64,000 bases of DNA from Paenibacillus amylolyticus (GCF_001570725.1 NZ_BCNV01000001.1:3534001-3598000); one strand, 5' to 3'; shown: positions 38,568 to 48,897, numbered from the stretch's first letter. The notes: a model not told the origin generated them from the letters alone. A program made the numbers and translations.

Positions 38568-40992
38568 CGAGTTTGCCTGGAACGGCAATGACCTTGCGAA
38601 TGGTCTTGCCTTCCAGCGCCTGCTTAACAGGTGCCAGCTCCATCGTAAAGTCCTGCATACCCTGTGCATCCAGATCCTTCGCGATCGTAGCACGGGTTAC
38701 GATTTTACCGTTTACCTGAACAACGATTTCTACTTCCGCATCCACTGTCATGGACTCATCATATTCAGGCCAAGCCACGTAAGAGATGCCACCTTCATGA
38801 CCCAAACGGCTCCACAGTTCCTCTGCCATATGCGGTGCCAGTGGTGACAACAACTGCACAAAGTTCTCCATCGCTTCACGAGGCAGTGTGTCGGCTTTGT
38901 ATGCATCGTTGATGAAAATCATCAGCTGGCTGATAGATGTGTTGAAGCGCAGGTGTTCCAGATCTTCCGTAACTTTTTTGATCGTTTTGTGGGCAGTCCG
39001 TTTGAACTCATCCGTTCCACCGTCCACCGTAATCTTGTCATTGATGGCTCCTGTGTCTTCGTTAATGAAGAGACGCCATACACGTGACAGGAAGCGGTGC
39101 ATGCCTTCAACCCCGTTTGCATTCCACGGTTTTGTCGCTTCCAATGGTCCCATGAACATCTCGTACAGACGCAATGTATCTGCACCAAATTCATTGACGA
39201 TTTCATCGGGATTGATAACATTACCACGGGATTTACTCATTTTCTCATTATTCGTGCCCAGGATCATACCTTGGTTCACCAGTTTGTGGAAAGGTTCTTT
39301 GGTCTCCACAACACCCAGATCATACAGCACTTTATGCCAGAAACGAGCGTACAGCAAGTGAAGCACCGCGTGCTCTGCTCCACCAATGTACAGATCAACT
39401 GGCAGCCATTGCTGCTGTTTCTCCTTGGAGATCAGTTCCTTGTCATTGTGCGGATCGATAAAGCGCAGGTAATACCAGCAGCTACCCGCCCATTGTGGCA
39501 TAGTGTTGGTCTCACGACGTGCCTTCATTCCCGTTTCCGGATCTACTGTATTTACCCAATCCGTAACATTCGCCAGTGGTGATTCTCCAGTACCCGAAGG
39601 TTTGATCTGGTCGATATCAGGCAACAGCAGTGGAAGTTGATCCTCCGGTACTGTTTTCATCGTTCCGTCTTCCAGATGCAGAATCGGGATTGGTTCACCC
39701 CAGTAACGCTGACGGCTGAACAGCCAATCGCGCAGACGATAGGTCACTTTCCCTTGTCCTTTGCCGTTCTCTTCCAACCAAGCAATCATCTTGGCAACCG
39801 CTTCTTCATTGTTCAATCCGTTGAGGAAATCGGAATTCACATGCGCGCCATCACCCGAGTACGCCTCTTGTGTAACGTCCCCACCTTGAATAACCTCGAT
39901 GATATCCAGACCGAACTGCTTCGCAAATTCCCAGTCACGTGCATCATGACCCGGAACAGCCATAACCGCACCTGTACCGTAACCTGCAAGAACGTAATCA
40001 GCAATCCAGATCGGCAGTTTCGCGCCATTAACGGGATTGATTGCATAAGCGCCGGTGAATACACCTGTTTTGTCTTTAGCCAAATCTGTACGTTCCAGAT
40101 CACTCTTACGAGAAGCCTGCTCCTGATAAGCCTGAATCGCTTCACGTTGGTCATCGGTTGTAATCGCTTCTACCAACTCATGTTCCGGAGCAAGTACTGC
40201 AAAGCTCGCACCGAACAGTGTGTCCGCACGGGTAGTGAACACCTTGATGACTTCCTCGCGACCCTCAATGGCAAAAACAACTTCTGCCCCTGTGGATTTA
40301 CCAATCCAGTTACGCTGCATATCCTTGATGCTTTCAGACCAATCCAGCTCTTCCAGGTCTTCCAACAGGCGCTCTGCATACTCGGTAATTTTCAGGACCC
40401 ACTGGCGCATCGGTTTACGTACAACCGGATGTCCACCGCGTTCACTTTTGCCATCAATAACCTCTTCATTAGCCAGTACCGTTCCAAGGGCTTCACACCA
40501 GTTAACTGCGACTTCATCCACATAAGCCAAGCCTTTATTGTACAGTTGGATAAAGATCCATTGCGTCCATTTATAGTATCCAGGGTCCGTTGTGCTGATC
40601 TCACGATCCCAGTCATAAGAGAACCCGAGCGATTTGATCTGGCGACGGAAATTGTCAATATTGCGGAATGTAATATGCCGTGGATGTTCACCTGTATCCA
40701 GTGCATGCTGCTCAGCAGGCAGGCCGAAAGCGTCCCAACCCATTGGGTGCAATACATTGTAACCGCGCATACGTTTATAACGAGAAATTATATCCGTTGC
40801 CGTATATCCTTCCGGGTGGCCTACGTGCAGACCTGAACCGGATGGGTAAGGGAACATATCCAGTGCATAAAATTTTGGCTTAACTGGGTCCTCACCCGTT
40901 TTAAACGTTTTGTTTGCATCCCAGTATTGCTGCCAACTTTTTTCCATGACTTGTGGCTGATAGCCGTGTTTCGGCTGGTTATTCTCACTCAT
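38548..40992 (-). CDS. leuS: Leucyl-tRNA synthetase
   Basis: 814 residues, normal for bacterial LeuRS. HIGH-type motif in [18 protein letters not shown], editing domain with the conserved Thr-rich [17 protein letters not shown]-like stretch and [20 protein letters not shown] in [11 protein letters not shown]. It charges tRNA(Leu) with leucine and edits mischarged products. ATG 40992 follows AAGGAGG. A leucine T-box controls it. The 399-residue plus-strand frame across it is a shadow. Confidence 0.97.
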   Translation of the reverse strand: MSENNQPKHGYQPQVMEKSWQQYWDANKTFKTGEDPVKPKFYALDMFPYPSGSGLHVGHPEGYTATDIISRYKRMRGYNVLHPMGWDAFGLPAEQHALDTGEHPRHITFRNIDNFRRQIKSLGFSYDWDREISTTDPGYYKWTQWIFIQLYNKGLAYVDEVAVNWCEALGTVLANEEVIDGKSERGGHPVVRKPMRQWVLKITEYAERLLEDLEELDWSESIKDMQRNWIGKSTGAEVVFAIEGREEVIKVFTTRADTLFGASFAVLAPEHELVEAITTDDQREAIQAYQEQASRKSDLERTDLAKDKTGVFTGAYAINPVNGAKLPIWIADYVLAGYGTGAVMAVPGHDARDWEFAKQFGLDIIEVIQGGDVTQEAYSGDGAHVNSDFLNGLNNEEAVAKMIAWLEENGKGQGKVTYRLRDWLFSRQRYWGEPIPILHLEDGTMKTVPEDQLPLLLPDIDQIKPSGTGESPLANVTDWVNTVDPETGMKARRETNTMPQWAGSCWYYLRFIDPHNDKELISKEKQQQWLPVDLYIGGAEHAVLHLLYARFWHKVLYDLGVVETKEPFHKLVNQGMILGTNNEKMSKSRGNVINPDEIVNEFGADTLRLYEMFMGPLEATKPWNANGVEGMHRFLSRVWRLFINEDTGAINDKITVDGGTDEFKRTAHKTIKKVTEDLEHLRFNTSISQLMIFINDAYKADTLPREAMENFVQLLSPLAPHMAEELWSRLGHEGGISYVAWPEYDESMTVDAEVEIVVQVNGKIVTRATIAKDLDAQGMQDFTMELAPVKQALEGKTIRKVIAVPGKLVNIVAG

Positions 40993-41035
40993 CTATTGTT
41001 CCTCCTTCAGGTTATTCGCTTTATCTTTAATTGCA

Positions 41036-41331
41036 ACAAAAAAACCTCAGCATCCCGTAGCGTTTGCAGCGCTAGGGACGAGAGGTTGAATTCCCGTGGT
41101 ACCACCCTAGTTAGCGGACGAACGTGCTTCGTCATCCACTCCCTTTGGACCTGTAACGGCGGTTAACCGATGCGGATTTCCATCCTGAACCCAAGCTTTA
41201 TACAAGCAGGTTAAACAGAATGGTGTAATCACCGCATTTCTCCAAGGCGAGTTCGCAAATCACTGTCAACCGGCTTGCACCAACCGCCGGCTCTCTGTTA
41301 TGTACAGGAATTACTACTGATCCTTATCATC
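41036..41331 (-). promoter_or_regulatory. Leucine T-box leader of leuS
   Basis: The minus-strand leader has the T-box sequence AGGGTGGTACCACGGGAATTC (41108-41088). It is followed by a terminator (CCTC...TAGCG/CGCTA...GAGG then seven T, 41087-41036). Stem I starts near 41331 (AAGGATCAGTAGTAATT) and its specifier loop GCGAACTCGCC exposes CTC (41251-41249), a leucine codon. Uncharged tRNA(Leu) should pair with CTC and with the UGG of the antiterminator to let leuS be transcribed. Confidence 0.93.
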
Positions 41332-41450
41332 GAAATATGTATACAATATCGGGAACATTATATAAAAAAGCAAGCCCAAAGTCAATATTACACGTTATAA
41401 TTGCCATCTTGAAGTCTAAGGTTCGTACCGTTCATAACGCTGGTTGCTGT

Positions 41451-42407
41451 TCAGGATAACCGAAAACGCTCAATGCCTTCCTCCAGATTATGAATGGTCC
41501 AATTCACATGTTCCTGATTATCATATTGGCGATAAGCGCACTCTATGCGCAGCACCAGATCAAAGTACAAGTCATACAGACTTCTTCTTTTCAGCTCACT
41601 TTCAGTTGTAATCGCATGCCCATACCCTTTCACAAAACCGGGAGTATAGTTAAAATGACTGAAATAATGCTCCATCAGAGGATCTGCCCACAGTGAACGT
41701 TCAAAATCAATCATCGCTGTGATGCGACCTTTGTCTACTAGAACATTGCCATCCCACAGATCCCAACTGACAAGCACAGGTTCTTTGACATCGTTCAGCA
41801 CATTCGATTTTTCTTCAATCAAACGTCTCAATTCAGGGTAATCGATCGAAAATGTAATTCCGGCTTCTTCACCATCGGTAAGAATGTCATCCATCAAATT
41901 CATAAATGCTTCTTTCCATGTGGAATATCGCTGTTTTTGCTCCGAGAAATATCCAAACTTCTCACCCTTGATTTCATTAATTCGACGATTGTACCGGCCC
42001 AGCTGGTGTTCAATGGCTTCCTGCTCTTCCGCAGAATATTGATCCTTAACCTGATTATAGGGTGTTCCAGACATATACTCCATGATAAAATAACGCGCTG
42101 AAGCCATAGTTAACGAATCATCATAAGCCAGCACTTGGGGTACGGGAACATCCTGTAGCTCCGTGATGAGGCGTAGTGCCTCAACTTCGGCAATCATGAG
42201 ATCCTGTTCACAGCGCATCAGATTTGTCGAAGCCGACGGTGCAATTTTGAGTACCACCCGCTGTGCGTCACTTAGGGTAATGAGATATGCATGATTGGCC
42301 CAGCCATCCACCATTTCCTTATAGTCCAGTATACTTGCAGAGAAATGCTGCTCTATTATGACATTCAGTTGTTCTGACGTAAGTCTTGTTTTATATGTAC
42401 TTTCCAT
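41451..42407 (-). CDS. Aminoglycoside phosphotransferase-family kinase
   Basis: 318 residues of the APH/choline-kinase fold: nucleotide-binding N lobe with VVLKIAPS (Lys), hinge FIMEYMSG, catalytic loop VSWDLWDGNVLV and metal motif AMIDFERSLWADP. The catalytic Asp and Asn are kept, but the usual His of H-x-D is Ser. The family includes aminoglycoside, homoserine and fructosamine kinases, and most chromosomal members have unknown substrates; resistance should not be assumed. Monocistronic between yqeM and leuS, and absent from this place in the B. subtilis order. Confidence 0.83.
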   Translation of the reverse strand: MESTYKTRLTSEQLNVIIEQHFSASILDYKEMVDGWANHAYLITLSDAQRVVLKIAPSASTNLMRCEQDLMIAEVEALRLITELQDVPVPQVLAYDDSLTMASARYFIMEYMSGTPYNQVKDQYSAEEQEAIEHQLGRYNRRINEIKGEKFGYFSEQKQRYSTWKEAFMNLMDDILTDGEEAGITFSIDYPELRRLIEEKSNVLNDVKEPVLVSWDLWDGNVLVDKGRITAMIDFERSLWADPLMEHYFSHFNYTPGFVKGYGHAITTESELKRRSLYDLYFDLVLRIECAYRQYDNQEHVNWTIHNLEEGIERFRLS

Positions 42408-42581
42408 TTCTACACCTCACATTGACAATTGATTTATTTTCTTAGAAAACGCTTTCTATCCGACTATTATCGCCTCCTTTACTTTAACTGGCAATACTTT
42501 TTGTCACGTCGATAAATCTTTTCTTGCATCCCTTTACCCTATTTAAGAATATTGCTATTCATTCTCCATGGAAAATCAAAC

Positions 42582-42620
42582 AAAAAAACTGTCCTTATGC
42601 ACCATACATAAGGACAGTTC
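42582..42620 (-). terminator. Terminator of yqeM
   Basis: A perfect 13-bp stem (AACTGTCCTTATG / CATAAGGACAGTT) is followed by seven T on the minus strand, 14 nt after the yqeM stop. Confidence 0.92.
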
Positions 42621-42633
42621 TCATTATACGCTC

Positions 42634-43404
42634 TTACTTCACAGCAACGTAAAACAAGCGCTGTGCGCTGTCTTCGGCCTCTTTCCATTCAAAATCCGCA
42701 TATACCTTCACGTCTCTAAAGCCTGCCTTGGACAACTCCAGCTTCATCCAGTCCGGGTCATACGCACGCTGAACATGAACTTCTTCAAAGCGCTGGTACA
42801 TATCCTTGCTACCATCTTCCACACGCGAAAAGATACTGAGATGATGCTCGATCTCACAGCGATCCTGGTCCAGATCACAAGTCCAAATATAAGATACGGA
42901 GCGCTCATCCAGTACAAAAGGCTGCTCTTCATCATAACGAATAAGGGTATTGGGATGATGCACATCAAACAGGAACGTTCCACCAGGCTTCAGCATCTCG
43001 TATGTCCGCTGGAATGTTCGAATGACATCTTCTTGTTCAAGCAGATAATTGACGCAATCACAGAAAGATATCACCGAATCCACAGGTTCCGGAACTCGCC
43101 ATTCCCGCATATCCTGCTGCACCCAACGGACACTGCCCTCGCGGTACAAGCGATGACCCTGAGGCGTAGCCTCCATCTTGCTGCGCGCAACCGACAGCAT
43201 ATCTGATGAGAGGTCAATGCCTGTAACTTCAAAACCGGAGTTTACGAGCGGGATCGTAATAGAGCCCGTCCCACAGCCAAGTTCAGCGACACTTTTGGGC
43301 ATTCCATGCTGTTCCCATGCTGTTCTTGCAAACCTTATCCAGTCCGGATAAGGCATATCTTCCATTAATTCATCATAGACGTAGGCAAATTTCCGGTAAG
43401 ACAT
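42634..43404 (-). CDS. yqeM: SAM-dependent methyltransferase YqeM
   Basis: About 256 residues. The best start is ATG 43404 (MSYRKFAYVYDELMEDMPY); the ORF runs to 43467 but that part overlaps the cvfB terminator. Class I methyltransferase: SAM motif SVAELGCGTGSITIPLV, acidic VTGIDLSSDML, then SVISFCDCVNYL and GGTFLFDVHHP. Placed before comER in Bacillus; the substrate is unknown. The terminator upstream suggests a promoter of its own. Confidence 0.9.
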   Translation of the reverse strand: MSYRKFAYVYDELMEDMPYPDWIRFARTAWEQHGMPKSVAELGCGTGSITIPLVNSGFEVTGIDLSSDMLSVARSKMEATPQGHRLYREGSVRWVQQDMREWRVPEPVDSVISFCDCVNYLLEQEDVIRTFQRTYEMLKPGGTFLFDVHHPNTLIRYDEEQPFVLDERSVSYIWTCDLDQDRCEIEHHLSIFSRVEDGSKDMYQRFEEVHVQRAYDPDWMKLELSKAGFRDVKVYADFEWKEAEDSAQRLFYVAVK

Positions 43405-43451
43405 GTCAGGCACCGCACTTTCAATTTCATTTTCCAATCCTGCTAACAAAA

Positions 43452-43495
43452 GAAAAAGCAGGGGCATCCGGTGTTTACCCAGCCTATCCCTGCCT
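43452..43495 (-). terminator. Terminator of the yqeG-cvfB cluster
   Basis: On the minus strand GGCAGGG pairs with CCCCTGC with inner GGGT/ACC pairing, followed by TTTTTCTTTTG. It lies 40 nt after the cvfB stop. Confidence 0.65.
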
Positions 43496-43534
43496 TATCC
43501 GAGTTTCATATTACGAAATATTCAATCAAGAAAA

Positions 43535-44440
43535 TTACTTGTTTTCACTTTGATCCGCAGGAGCAGTTTCGGACAGATACGTCCAGCTTTCCTTTTGAAC
43601 CACCAATCCGTCTTTCATCAATTTGCCCAAGGCACGCTTGAAAGCAGACTTACTGATGCCAAAGCGCTGCTTGATGATATCAGGCGGAGTTGCATCCGAG
43701 TAAGGCATGCCGCCCATAGGACGCTCTTTCATAAAGGCGAGCAGCTTGTCTGCATCTTCGTTACGTCCAACTTGTTTGAGTTGAGTCATGGCCAGATTCA
43801 CACGTCCGTCTTCACGTACCAGTGTCACCCGACATTTCACTTTCTCACCAAGGCGCAGCATATGACTACGTTCAGATGAATGAATCATCCCAATCGCGCC
43901 AAAGCCCAGTACACCGCCCTCTACAAGTACAAAAGTACCCATCTGCAGTGGCTTATATACCGTCGCTTCAACCCACTCGTTTAACCATGAAGTTGGCGCA
44001 TGGAAAGCCAAGGGTGAAAGCTCACGTTCCCCGGCCAATTTGGCACGCAGACGTCCCTGCTTGTCATGTTCCATGATTACAAAGACTTCATCCCCCACTT
44101 GAGGACGCAATTCTTCCAATTCAGGCAATTCACGAATAGGGAGCAGCAATTGCCGTCCAAGTCCCATTTCCAGGAAACAGCCCAGTCGTGGGTGAACATC
44201 AGCCACAACCAGTCGTGCCATTTCGCCAAGCATGAGATAAGGTTTTTTCATCGTTACGGCCAGACGATCTTCGGTATCAAAGAATACAAATACCTCAAGC
44301 GTTTCACCAATCTTAATATCCCGCGTTAACTCGGTGTAGTGAAGCAGTACATCTTCCGATCCTGTCGTCAAAAAGAAACCAAACGGAGACACTTCACGTG
44401 AAACCGGCAAAGAGACGACTGTTCCAGCAATCAAACTCAT
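43535..44440 (-). CDS. cvfB: S1-domain RNA-binding protein, CvfB family
   Basis: 301 residues. Tandem S1-like beta-barrels (VVSLPVSREVSPFGFFLTTG; YKPLQMGTFVLVEGGVLGFG) are followed by a C-terminal winged helix (PPDIIKQRFGISKSAFKRAL) typical of CvfB/YitL. CvfB binds RNA and affects virulence and agr output in Staphylococcus. The start overlaps the rsfS stop (ATGA), so it is the last gene of this translationally coupled cluster. Confidence 0.9.
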   Translation of the reverse strand: MSLIAGTVVSLPVSREVSPFGFFLTTGSEDVLLHYTELTRDIKIGETLEVFVFFDTEDRLAVTMKKPYLMLGEMARLVVADVHPRLGCFLEMGLGRQLLLPIRELPELEELRPQVGDEVFVIMEHDKQGRLRAKLAGERELSPLAFHAPTSWLNEWVEATVYKPLQMGTFVLVEGGVLGFGAIGMIHSSERSHMLRLGEKVKCRVTLVREDGRVNLAMTQLKQVGRNEDADKLLAFMKERPMGGMPYSDATPPDIIKQRFGISKSAFKRALGKLMKDGLVVQKESWTYLSETAPADQSENK

Positions 44441-44784
44441 ACAGTTTCCACCACTTTGGCGTCAGACCATAGACGTTCAATGTTGTAGTATTCACGCTCG
44501 TCGCGGTGGAAGATATGAACAACAACATCGCCCATGTCCATCAGTACCCAACGTGCGGAATCCATACCTTCGATACCTTTGATCGTCGCTCCGGCTGCAT
44601 GAGCCTGTTTGCGAATTTCAGTGGCTATGGCCTGTACCTGTGTATCGGAATTCCCGTGACAAATAACAAAATAATCTGCCACCAGGGAAACATTAATCAG
44701 ATCCAATGCTACAATATTGGATGCCTTTTTGTCGTCAGCGGCAGCAACCGCCATATTCATAAGTTCTTTCGATGATACTGTCAT
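44437..44784 (-). CDS. rsfS: Ribosome silencing factor RsfS
   Basis: 115 residues, usual size. Landmarks: DKKASNIVALDLINVSLVAD, FVICHGNSDTQVQAIATEI, and WVLMDMGDVVVHIFHRDERE. RsfS binds ribosomal protein L14 (uL14) and blocks subunit joining when nutrients are scarce. In the conserved order nadD-yqeK-rsfS. Confidence 0.96.
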   Translation of the reverse strand: MTVSSKELMNMAVAAADDKKASNIVALDLINVSLVADYFVICHGNSDTQVQAIATEIRKQAHAAGATIKGIEGMDSARWVLMDMGDVVVHIFHRDEREYYNIERLWSDAKVVETV

Positions 44785-44801
44785 GAACCAACCTCCATAA
44801 T

Positions 44802-45368
44802 CTATAATTGTGCAATTAAGTCATTCCGCGACAGCATAGTCAAAGGATAAATGACACGTCGTTGCGAAATCAGCAAGCTGATCGTCGAATCGAATCCGGC
44901 AATTAAACCTTCCTCCAGACTACGTTCAGCCTGTTCGCGAATATGATCCACTCCCGGGAAATCTCGTCCCGGTTCAATGTAATCGGCAAGACATACCACT
45001 TTGTCCAGCAAGCTCATGCCTACCCGACCCGAGGTATGCCACCGGATGGCATGAATAACTTCGGAATCCGTTACACCGTAATCACGCTTGGCTACAAAAG
45101 CACCGACTTCGGAATGCCAGAGCTGCTTGTCATGCTGCAGAAGTTCCTGGTTTAATCCGTTATCACGGATGACCGCTTCCATCTCCGCTACGGGCCAGTA
45201 CTTCGCCACATCATGCAATATCGCTGCCAGATCTGCTTTCACAGGATCAGCACCATATTTTTTAGCCAACATCACAGACGATTCCATCACGCCCAGTGTA
45301 TGCTTCCAGCGTTTTTCCGGCATTTGACCAGATACGGCTTGAATCAGTTCCTCACGGCTTAGTGCCAT
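44802..45368 (-). CDS. yqeK: HD-domain hydrolase YqeK
   Basis: 188 residues; HD motif LAAILHDVAKYWP, with further metal ligands in WHSEVGAFVA and HAIRWHTSGR and the Asp in VCLADYIEPGRD. YqeK-type enzymes hydrolyse diadenosine tetraphosphate symmetrically. The gene overlaps nadD by 17 nt. Confidence 0.94.
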   Translation of the reverse strand: MALSREELIQAVSGQMPEKRWKHTLGVMESSVMLAKKYGADPVKADLAAILHDVAKYWPVAEMEAVIRDNGLNQELLQHDKQLWHSEVGAFVAKRDYGVTDSEVIHAIRWHTSGRVGMSLLDKVVCLADYIEPGRDFPGVDHIREQAERSLEEGLIAGFDSTISLLISQRRVIYPLTMLSRNDLIAQL

Positions 45369-45951
45369 ATAAACCGCTCCTTACAATGTATTGGTGCACC
45401 TCATCAGGAATCATGAAGCGTACCGACTGTCCTTTGGCAAGACGTCTGCGTACGGCTGTCGATGAAATATCCACCAAGGGCATCTCGGCTAATAGGACCC
45501 GATCCTGTAACTCGTCTGGTAGATCATCCAGATGTAACTGGAAGCCCGGCCGACCAACCCCAATAAAGGTTAAGCGTTCGGCAAGTTCTTCAATCTGCTC
45601 CCATTTGGGAAGATAGTTCACCATATCCGCCCCGATAATGAAATAAAATTCATGTTCAGGATGGCGACGCCACAGTTCCTTCATCGTATCGATTGTATAA
45701 GACACTCCGCCCAGTTCCATCTCGATGCCCAGCACCTCATATTGCTGTACACCCTTCACTGCCGCTTCCGTCATGTCGAGACGTTGCTGTCCCGAAGCTC
45801 CGGCGCCACGTTTGTGAGGTGGAACATGGGAGGGCATGAACCAGATTTCATCCAGTGCATGTGAATCCCTTGCCGCCTCTGCTGCCAGGAGGTGCCCCAT
45901 GTGGATCGGATCAAACGTACCACCCATGATGCCGATCTTCACCTGCGTCAC
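45352..45951 (-). CDS. nadD: Nicotinate-nucleotide adenylyltransferase
   Basis: 199 residues. Nucleotidyltransferase motifs GGTFDPIHMGHL at the N-terminus and the C-terminal ISSTAVRRRLAKGQS. It makes deamido-NAD from nicotinate mononucleotide and ATP in NAD synthesis. Overlaps yqeK; 6 nt after yhbY. Confidence 0.97.
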   Translation of the reverse strand: MTQVKIGIMGGTFDPIHMGHLLAAEAARDSHALDEIWFMPSHVPPHKRGAGASGQQRLDMTEAAVKGVQQYEVLGIEMELGGVSYTIDTMKELWRRHPEHEFYFIIGADMVNYLPKWEQIEELAERLTFIGVGRPGFQLHLDDLPDELQDRVLLAEMPLVDISSTAVRRRLAKGQSVRFMIPDEVHQYIVRSGLYGTKP

Positions 45952-45957
45952 GCTCCC

Positions 45958-46251
45958 TTATCTAGGTAGTTCGATTTGTTTGTTATCGCGCGATTCTTTG
46001 TACAGGATGATTGTGTTACCGATGAGTTGTACAAGCTCACTTCCCGTTTCACGGGCAACTTCTTCTGCCATCTCTTTTCTGTCCTCGTCATTGTTGTTCA
46101 ACACTTGCACTTTCATCAATTCGCGCTTCTCAATCGCATCTTCGATGTGACGGAACAGGTGTTCATTCGTTCCACCTTTACCAATCTGAAATACAGGGGT
46201 CAGGTGATGTGCCTGTGACCGCAAAAAGCGCTTTTGTTTACCGTTTAACAT
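45958..46251 (-). CDS. yhbY: CRM-domain RNA-binding protein YhbY
   Basis: 97 residues from ATG 46251; the longer frame to 46299 does not look native. It is a single CRM domain: MLNGKQKRFLRSQAHHL, VFQIGKGGTNEHLF with the GKGG-type loop, and IILYKESR. This YhbY/YqeI family associates with pre-50S ribosomal particles. In the standard place between aroE and nadD. Confidence 0.93.
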   Translation of the reverse strand: MLNGKQKRFLRSQAHHLTPVFQIGKGGTNEHLFRHIEDAIEKRELMKVQVLNNNDEDRKEMAEEVARETGSELVQLIGNTIILYKESRDNKQIELPR

Positions 46252-46333
46252 GAATACTCCATACTCCTTATGTTGAGCAGGCCCTGATTGACAGTTCAAA
46301 GACTGTCCAGGCCTGACCGTTCAATTATTATTT

Positions 46334-47203
46334 TCACACTTCAAAACTGTTTAGTACAGCTCGTCTCATCGTCTCCACTGGAGCCGGAATACCGAGCCAA
46401 TGTTCAAAGGCCACTGCACCCTGGTATACAAACATACCCAGACCACCGTGTACCGTGCACCCGCGTAACCGCGACTCCCGGAGCAGACGGGTTTCCAGCG
46501 GATTGTAGATCAGATCACTCACCGCTGCGCCTTCACGGATCAGTGTGGGATCAACCGGTGCTTCATCAACATGTGGGTGCATGCCTGCAGCCGTTGTGTT
46601 AATAACGATATCAGCCGTAGCCAGTACCGTTGCAGCGTCTTCTATGCCACTACCCGAGATCTCTCCCAAGCCATGGGCACGTAAATCCGAAGCGAGTACA
46701 ATAGCTCTGTCCGCTGTACGGTTCAGAATGTGGATGCGTTCAGGCTTCTCCAATGCAAGTGCATATATGACACCTCTCGCTGCTCCACCTGCGCCCAAGA
46801 CAGCAATACGTTTACCCGCAAGCTCCGGCACAGCCTCTTCCTTCAGAGATCGGACATAACCAATACCATCCGTATTGTACCCTGTCAGTGTTCCACCTTC
46901 ATTGACGATGGTATTCACCGCACCAATGAGGCGAGCACTTTCATCGATCACATCCAGATACTGCATTACCTGCTCTTTGTGCGGGATGGTGACATTGACA
47001 CCACGATAGCCCAGTGCCACAATTCCCCGAACTGCCGCTTCCAGTTGATCTGGATGAACATGCAGTGGCATATACATTCCATTCACTCCTGCAGCCTGCA
47101 GAGCCGCATTGTGCATTGCCGGCGACTTGGAGTGAGCAATAGGATCACCCATGACACCAAGCAACACGGGAAGTGAAGAGTTGAAATTTTTCTGCTCAGA
47201 CAT
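46334..47203 (-). CDS. aroE: Shikimate dehydrogenase
   Basis: 289 residues. Substrate-binding SKSPAMHNAAL and VNVTIPHKE (catalytic Lys), NTDGIGYVRSL (Asp), and the NADP motif VLGAGGAARGVIY followed by ILNRTADRA. It reduces 3-dehydroshikimate to shikimate in aromatic amino-acid synthesis. ATG behind GGAGG. Confidence 0.96.
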   Translation of the reverse strand: MSEQKNFNSSLPVLLGVMGDPIAHSKSPAMHNAALQAAGVNGMYMPLHVHPDQLEAAVRGIVALGYRGVNVTIPHKEQVMQYLDVIDESARLIGAVNTIVNEGGTLTGYNTDGIGYVRSLKEEAVPELAGKRIAVLGAGGAARGVIYALALEKPERIHILNRTADRAIVLASDLRAHGLGEISGSGIEDAATVLATADIVINTTAAGMHPHVDEAPVDPTLIREGAAVSDLIYNPLETRLLRESRLRGCTVHGGLGMFVYQGAVAFEHWLGIPAPVETMRRAVLNSFEV

Positions 47204-47245
47204 AGGTCCGCCTCCGATCCATCTGATGTAGAGGTTCTGATAATA

Positions 47246-48373
47246 CTAGATCAAGGATGGGCGGATCTGTACGCGAATGCCTTTTGGAGCATGAACAGCA
47301 ACCAGTGCGCCAATATCGCCATTTACCTTAATCCAGCCCAGACCCGAGATGAATACATCCGATTGACTGCCGCGTTTGATGCGGAATTCATGTCTGGTCC
47401 ATTCAGCCATCTCTGCTGCATCCTCACGGGTTGGCGGAGACAACAATTCTCCCAGGTGGTCGCGGTACAGATCATCTGCACGCTCCAGCTTCGTCCGGTG
47501 AATATCAAGCGCAGTGCTGATAAAACAAGTGAACGACTGACGATCACCTTCAACAAAGTCGAATCGAGCCATGCCGCCAAAGAACAGCGTCTGACCGGAA
47601 TTCAACTGATACACAGCCGGTTTAAGCGGTTTTTCCGGCATGATGGCAGCGAGATCTTTACGTGAAACAATCTCGCTGAAACGCCATGGATACACGATTC
47701 CAGGCGTATCAATGATATATTTTCCATCATCCAGCGGAATGTTTACCATATCCAGCGTCGTTCCCGGATAACGGGACGTGGTCAGTTCCTGCTCCAGATC
47801 GCTGTAATCACGGATCAGACGGTTAATCAGTGTGGATTTACCCACATTGGTACCGCCAACCACGTACACGTCACGATCTTCGCGATACGTTCCCACGAGC
47901 TCAAGCAGTCGGTCGAAGCCCTGATTTTGCTTGGCACTGCACAAGACTACATCCACTGTGCGCAAACCTTGTTCCTTGGCTTGCTTTTGTACCCAGTTTC
48001 GAACCTTGTTCCAGTTGGTTACCTTCGGAAGCAAGTCCGTTTTGTTCACAGCAAGCAATACTGGATTGTTGCCTACAAAACGCTGCAGACCGGAGATAAT
48101 ACTGCCATCAAAGTCAAACAAATCAACGATATGGATGACAAGTGCATCCTTATCCCCGATTTTGCTAAGCAGCGCCAGGAATTCGTCCTGATCCACCGTA
48201 ACGGATGATGACTCATTGTAGTTTTTGATACGGAAACAGCGCTGGCATATAACCGGTTCACGATCCAGTGCCTTCTCGGGAATAAACCCTGGTAATTCCG
48301 AATTTTCTGTTTGCAGATGCACGCCGCATCCGCTGCACCTTACGGCAAGATTGCCGTTATGCGGTTCTGTCAT
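47246..48373 (-). CDS. yqeH: Ribosome biogenesis GTPase YqeH
   Basis: 375 residues. N-terminal zinc finger (CSGCGVHLQT ... CQRCFRI), then a circularly permuted GTPase with G4 AVNKTDLLP, G5 SAKQNQG, G1 GGTNVGKSTLIN and G3 IDTPGIVYP, and a C-terminal RNA-binding part. YqeH acts in 30S assembly. The start overlaps yqeG by 4 nt. Confidence 0.97.
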   Translation of the reverse strand: MTEPHNGNLAVRCSGCGVHLQTENSELPGFIPEKALDREPVICQRCFRIKNYNESSSVTVDQDEFLALLSKIGDKDALVIHIVDLFDFDGSIISGLQRFVGNNPVLLAVNKTDLLPKVTNWNKVRNWVQKQAKEQGLRTVDVVLCSAKQNQGFDRLLELVGTYREDRDVYVVGGTNVGKSTLINRLIRDYSDLEQELTTSRYPGTTLDMVNIPLDDGKYIIDTPGIVYPWRFSEIVSRKDLAAIMPEKPLKPAVYQLNSGQTLFFGGMARFDFVEGDRQSFTCFISTALDIHRTKLERADDLYRDHLGELLSPPTREDAAEMAEWTRHEFRIKRGSQSDVFISGLGWIKVNGDIGALVAVHAPKGIRVQIRPSLI

Positions 48374-48897
48374 TTCTTCTTTTCCTCCTCAAGCCATAAG
48401 CCTTTCCTGCGTAAACTCGTTAGAGCAATCCGTTCCACGCGCCGATTGAAGCGGGTCATAAAGCCTTCGTCTCCTATGGAGATTGGCAGTACCAGAACGG
48501 TATATAGCCCCATTCGGTTCCCTCCATAGACGTCCGTAAGCATCTGATCGCCTACTACAATCGTTTTTTCAGGAGATAACTCCATCATTTTCATTGCTCT
48601 ACGAAACGGTACATTCGATGGTTTGCGTGCACTATGCACAAACTGGATATCCAGCGGGGTCGCAAACAGGGATACACGATTCAAATTGTTATTGGACACA
48701 ATCATTAGCTTGAAACCTGCCTCTTTCACACGTGCAAACCATTCAATCAGTTCGGGCGTAGCATCAGGGGCTTTGGCTCCAACGAGTGTGTTATCCAGAT
48801 CAGTTATAATTCCACGGTAGCCTTGAGCGTACAGCTCTTCCAGATTAATGTCAAAAACCGTGTCTACACGCAGCTTGGGCATTAACATTTTAAACAA
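48370..48897 (-). CDS. yqeG: HAD-type phosphatase YqeG
   Basis: About 175 residues. The likely start is TTG 48897 with GAGGTGA upstream (product MFKMLMPKLRVDTVFDI), matching family N-termini; the ORF opens further at 48924. HAD motif I is ITDLDNTLVGA, motif II MIVSNNN, and motif III/IV VVGDQMLTDVYGG. It heads the yqeGH-aroE cluster; the terminator upstream of it (48988-49021) separates it from the transglutaminase operon. Confidence 0.94.
   Translation of the reverse strand: MFKMLMPKLRVDTVFDINLEELYAQGYRGIITDLDNTLVGAKAPDATPELIEWFARVKEAGFKLMIVSNNNLNRVSLFATPLDIQFVHSARKPSNVPFRRAMKMMELSPEKTIVVGDQMLTDVYGGNRMGLYTVLVLPISIGDEGFMTRFNRRVERIALTSLRRKGLWLEEEKKK

Noticed and set aside
39637-40836. 399-codon plus-strand frame
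   Set aside because: Lies wholly antisense to leuS, whose motifs are complete; a codon-usage shadow.
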